Positions 62,178-64,000 of a stretch of 64,000 nucleotides of DNA are shown here, in pieces (the first letter of the stretch is position 1; each line of letters opens with the position of its first letter). Source of the DNA: Comamonadaceae bacterium (lineage in GTDB: Bacteria; Pseudomonadota; Gammaproteobacteria; Burkholderiales; Burkholderiaceae_C); NCBI GenBank assembly GCA_021299875.1, contig JAJTEW010000007.1:55288-119287 (forward strand), read 5' to 3'. The notes under the pieces were generated by a model. It was given only the letters and a program-made list of their open reading frames with translations, searched no databases and was not told the DNA's origin. A program made the position numbers and the translations under genes.

Positions 62178-63200
62178 TCATTGTAGGGGGACGGTGTGAT
62201 GCGTGATCGGGCTTTGGATGCGCCAGAGCATGCGCACTTGGCTGCTTTCGCGGCGCACCAAAGCCCGTTCTTGTTGCACCACGTTGTCGATGCGCATGCG
62301 GCCGTGCACCTCGAAATAGCGGCTGCGCACGCTGTGCATTTGCTCGTCCAGCAGGCGACCCGATGGCCCCAGGGCTTGCTGGGCGGCATTCAGGCTGGTC
62401 CAGTGGCCGCGCTGGCGCTGCTGCACCAGTTGCCGTGCAGAGGCCAAGTCCAGCCCCGAGATCGCGGCCGACAACACCTCGGCCGAGGCGGTGTTCAGGT
62501 TGACAGGGGTGGCCTCGGGCAGCAGCGTGATGTGCGGTTGCAAAACCGCCAAGCTGGCGGGGCTCAGGCCCAGCCAAACCAGCTGGGCGGTTTGCTGCGG
62601 CATCAAGGGCCCCGCAACAGAGGTGGCGGCCGAAGCTGAGGACGAAGCTGAAGCTGACCCCTCAGGCCCTGCGCTGCTTGCGGAAGATGGTGTGATGCTC
62701 TGTTGGCTGCGTTGCAGTTGTTGGGCCATGGTTTGCAGCTCGGCCAAAGGCAGGTTCAGGCGCTCAAACAGCACGGCAAACCGGGCCAAGGCTTTGGGCG
62801 AGACCTGCCCGTTGTCCAGCAGGTTCATCACATTCATGCGCGATTGCGCGTCGGTGATCTGCCCCGACAAAAACACCTCGGCATCGCCTTCGCGCCATTG
62901 CTGGTCTTGCGACAAAAAGGTCGAAAGTTTGGACTCTTGCACCGGCAAGGCCCAAGGCTCGCCCAGATGGTCTGCCTCTGCACCTTGGGCCGATACCGCG
63001 TCTTCGCGCAAGATCAAACGCGTCCAGTCCATGGCCCCGGTCATCATCAGGCTGGTTTGGCTGCGTCCGCGCTCGGCGGTTTCGATCTCCACTTGCCGCC
63101 ACTGCTGCCACAAGGCCGCACTGGCCAAAGTGGCCACCAGTGCCACGGCCAGCATGGCCGTGAGCAAAGCGGCGCCCCTTTGTGTGGCGGGGCGGCTCAT
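62178..63200 (-). CDS. gspK: Type II secretion minor pseudopilin GspK
   Basis: A 340-residue minor pseudopilin. The N-terminal RGAALLTAMLAVALVATLAS is the prepilin helix, but with Gly-Ala-Ala at the processing site instead of GFT, as is typical of GspK. The large globular domain includes a helix-hairpin-helix-like NLNTASAEVLSAAISGL. A Ser/Ala-rich stretch of about 35 residues (ITPSSASSAGPEG onward) interrupts the middle domain. It caps the pseudopilus tip with GspI/J. It overlaps gspJ by four bases. Confidence 0.92.
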   Translation of the reverse strand: MSRPATQRGAALLTAMLAVALVATLASAALWQQWRQVEIETAERGRSQTSLMMTGAMDWTRLILREDAVSAQGAEADHLGEPWALPVQESKLSTFLSQDQQWREGDAEVFLSGQITDAQSRMNVMNLLDNGQVSPKALARFAVLFERLNLPLAELQTMAQQLQRSQQSITPSSASSAGPEGSASASSSASAATSVAGPLMPQQTAQLVWLGLSPASLAVLQPHITLLPEATPVNLNTASAEVLSAAISGLDLASARQLVQQRQRGHWTSLNAAQQALGPSGRLLDEQMHSVRSRYFEVHGRMRIDNVVQQERALVRRESSQVRMLWRIQSPITHHTVPLQ

Positions 63201-63946
63201 GAGAGCGCGCCTGACAAAGTCGGGCGCACCCAGTCCATGCTGAGCGTGCCGGTGCCTGCTGCCCCCGGTGGCAGGCTCAGCACCAGCCGCACGCCGTCTG
63301 GCGTGGTTTGGCCGAGGGTGTTGCCCCCAGTGGGGTTGCCCGCTTGTGCAGGGTTGGGGGTCACTGCGTCGCTGGACAAAGGGTTGGTCCAGCTGCCGCC
63401 CCGGTGCACAAACAGTTGCCAACCCGACAAGGGGTGGATCTGCACTTGCGCCGACCGCGTGCTGTCGTCGGGCGTTTGGGCCCATTGCTGGGCTGTGTTC
63501 CAAGCGGTTTGCCAGTCTTGGCGCTGGCTCAAAGGGCCGGATTGCCAGCGTAGCCAATCGCCGCCGCCCGGGCGACCCGGGTCGGTGCGCCATGTCCAGG
63601 CCACCACCCGCACGCTGGCCCCGAGGCTGCTGGCGACGGTGTTGGCGGGGGCTTCGGCGCTGCGCCGGGTCAGGCGCAACACCCGGCCATCCCAGTCCCA
63701 GCTGGGCGTGCCGGGCAATTCGGCCAATTGGTCGTGGTCGGTTTGCCACTGGGCCAACCCGGCTTGTAAAGTGCGCACCTCGTCTGCTCGGGTTTGCAGG
63801 CTGCTTTGCGTGCGCAGCATGCCGTCCAGACCGCGCCAGACCATCAGGCTCATCAAAGCCATCACGCTGATCGCCACCAACACCTCGATCAAGGTGAAGC
63901 CTTGCACGGCGCGGTCGGTCCTTTGCGCCCTCATTGCGACCCTCAT
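63197..63946 (-). CDS. gspJ: Type II secretion minor pseudopilin GspJ
   Basis: A 249-residue pseudopilin with the prepilin signature QGFTLIEVLVAISVMALMSL: PilD cleavage before Phe, then Glu5 and a hydrophobic helix. The following WRGLDGM and AQWQTDHDQLAELPG are typical of GspJ. The ATG at 63946 overlaps the gspI stop by four bases; a second ATG at 63934 is equally near to the signal sequence. Confidence 0.93.
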   Translation of the reverse strand: MRVAMRAQRTDRAVQGFTLIEVLVAISVMALMSLMVWRGLDGMLRTQSSLQTRADEVRTLQAGLAQWQTDHDQLAELPGTPSWDWDGRVLRLTRRSAEAPANTVASSLGASVRVVAWTWRTDPGRPGGGDWLRWQSGPLSQRQDWQTAWNTAQQWAQTPDDSTRSAQVQIHPLSGWQLFVHRGGSWTNPLSSDAVTPNPAQAGNPTGGNTLGQTTPDGVRLVLSLPPGAAGTGTLSMDWVRPTLSGALS

Positions 63947-64000
63947 TGCCGCCCCATCACGGTGGACAACTGCAGCACAGTGCTGCCTTGCTCGAGCACA
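63943..64000 (-). CDS. gspI: Type II secretion minor pseudopilin GspI, C-terminal fragment (runs off window)
   Basis: Only the last 18 codons plus stop are in the window; they read VLEQGSTVLQLSTVMGRQ. The stop overlaps the gspJ start by four bases (ATGA), and the position upstream of gspJ is the standard site of gspI, so the assignment rests mainly on gene order. The rest lies beyond base 64000. Confidence 0.7.
   Translation of the reverse strand, partial: VLEQGSTVLQLSTVMGRQ

Overview
The window reads as a stretch of chromosome from a betaproteobacterium of the order Burkholderiales, most likely a Comamonadaceae relative. The grounds are the high-GC coding sequence, the rplM-rpsI-erpA-anmK-M23 peptidase-tyrS-dtd order, the TetR-type operator in front of paaABCDE, a giant tandem UvrA, and the general protein flavour. 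Coding is dense on both strands. No tRNA, rRNA, CRISPR array, insertion sequence or prophage was seen.

Layout. Positions 1-18.6 kb carry a leucine/branched-chain acyl-CoA catabolism region: the end of isovaleryl-CoA dehydrogenase, a beta-carbonic anhydrase, thiolase, SDR and acyl-CoA dehydrogenase, then, after a block of unrelated genes (trkA-trkH potassium uptake, rhodanese, YchJ-type protein, HAD phosphatase, AraC regulator), both methylcrotonyl-CoA carboxylase subunits, methylglutaconyl-CoA hydratase and HMG-CoA lyase. A VapBC toxin-antitoxin pair and a DinB-like gene sit inside this catabolic operon. Positions 18.6-28.2 kb hold UspA, a DsbA-fold isomerase, a DUF4212 + sodium:solute symporter pair, small membrane and TPR proteins, an MFS transporter with a large extracytoplasmic insert, an orphan DUF4212 protein and a CBS/DUF294 protein.

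Positions 28.4-34.5 kb are one 2037-residue gene, a tandem UvrA with four ABC ATPase modules. Its linkers carry three copies of an 80-90 bp palindromic element with a conserved core and covarying terminal inverted repeats; this is the most striking observation in the window. Next come a 5'-truncated YigI-type thioesterase remnant, yciA, an ATM1-type ABC exporter, and paaABCDE (phenylacetyl-CoA epoxidase) behind a near-perfect palindromic operator.

Positions 41.2-49.2 kb are housekeeping genes (rlmJ, rplM-rpsI, erpA, anmK, M23 peptidase, tyrS, a cation diffusion facilitator, dtd). Positions 49.2-52.9 kb hold a DMT exporter and an ABC ATPase/permease/DUF3299 set with a His-rich loop, reminiscent of zinc-linked Zrg-type clusters. 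A 5'-nucleotidase follows. From 53.8 kb to the end, on the minus strand, is a general secretion (type II) cluster in transcription order gspI(partial)-J-K-L-M-N-D-E-[MipA/OmpV-like]-F.

The catabolic genes fit together: leucine goes to isovaleryl-CoA, 3-methylcrotonyl-CoA, 3-methylglutaconyl-CoA, HMG-CoA, then acetoacetate plus acetyl-CoA. The carbonic anhydrase could supply bicarbonate for the biotin carboxylase. Functions are inferred from recognisable motifs and context; no database search was run.
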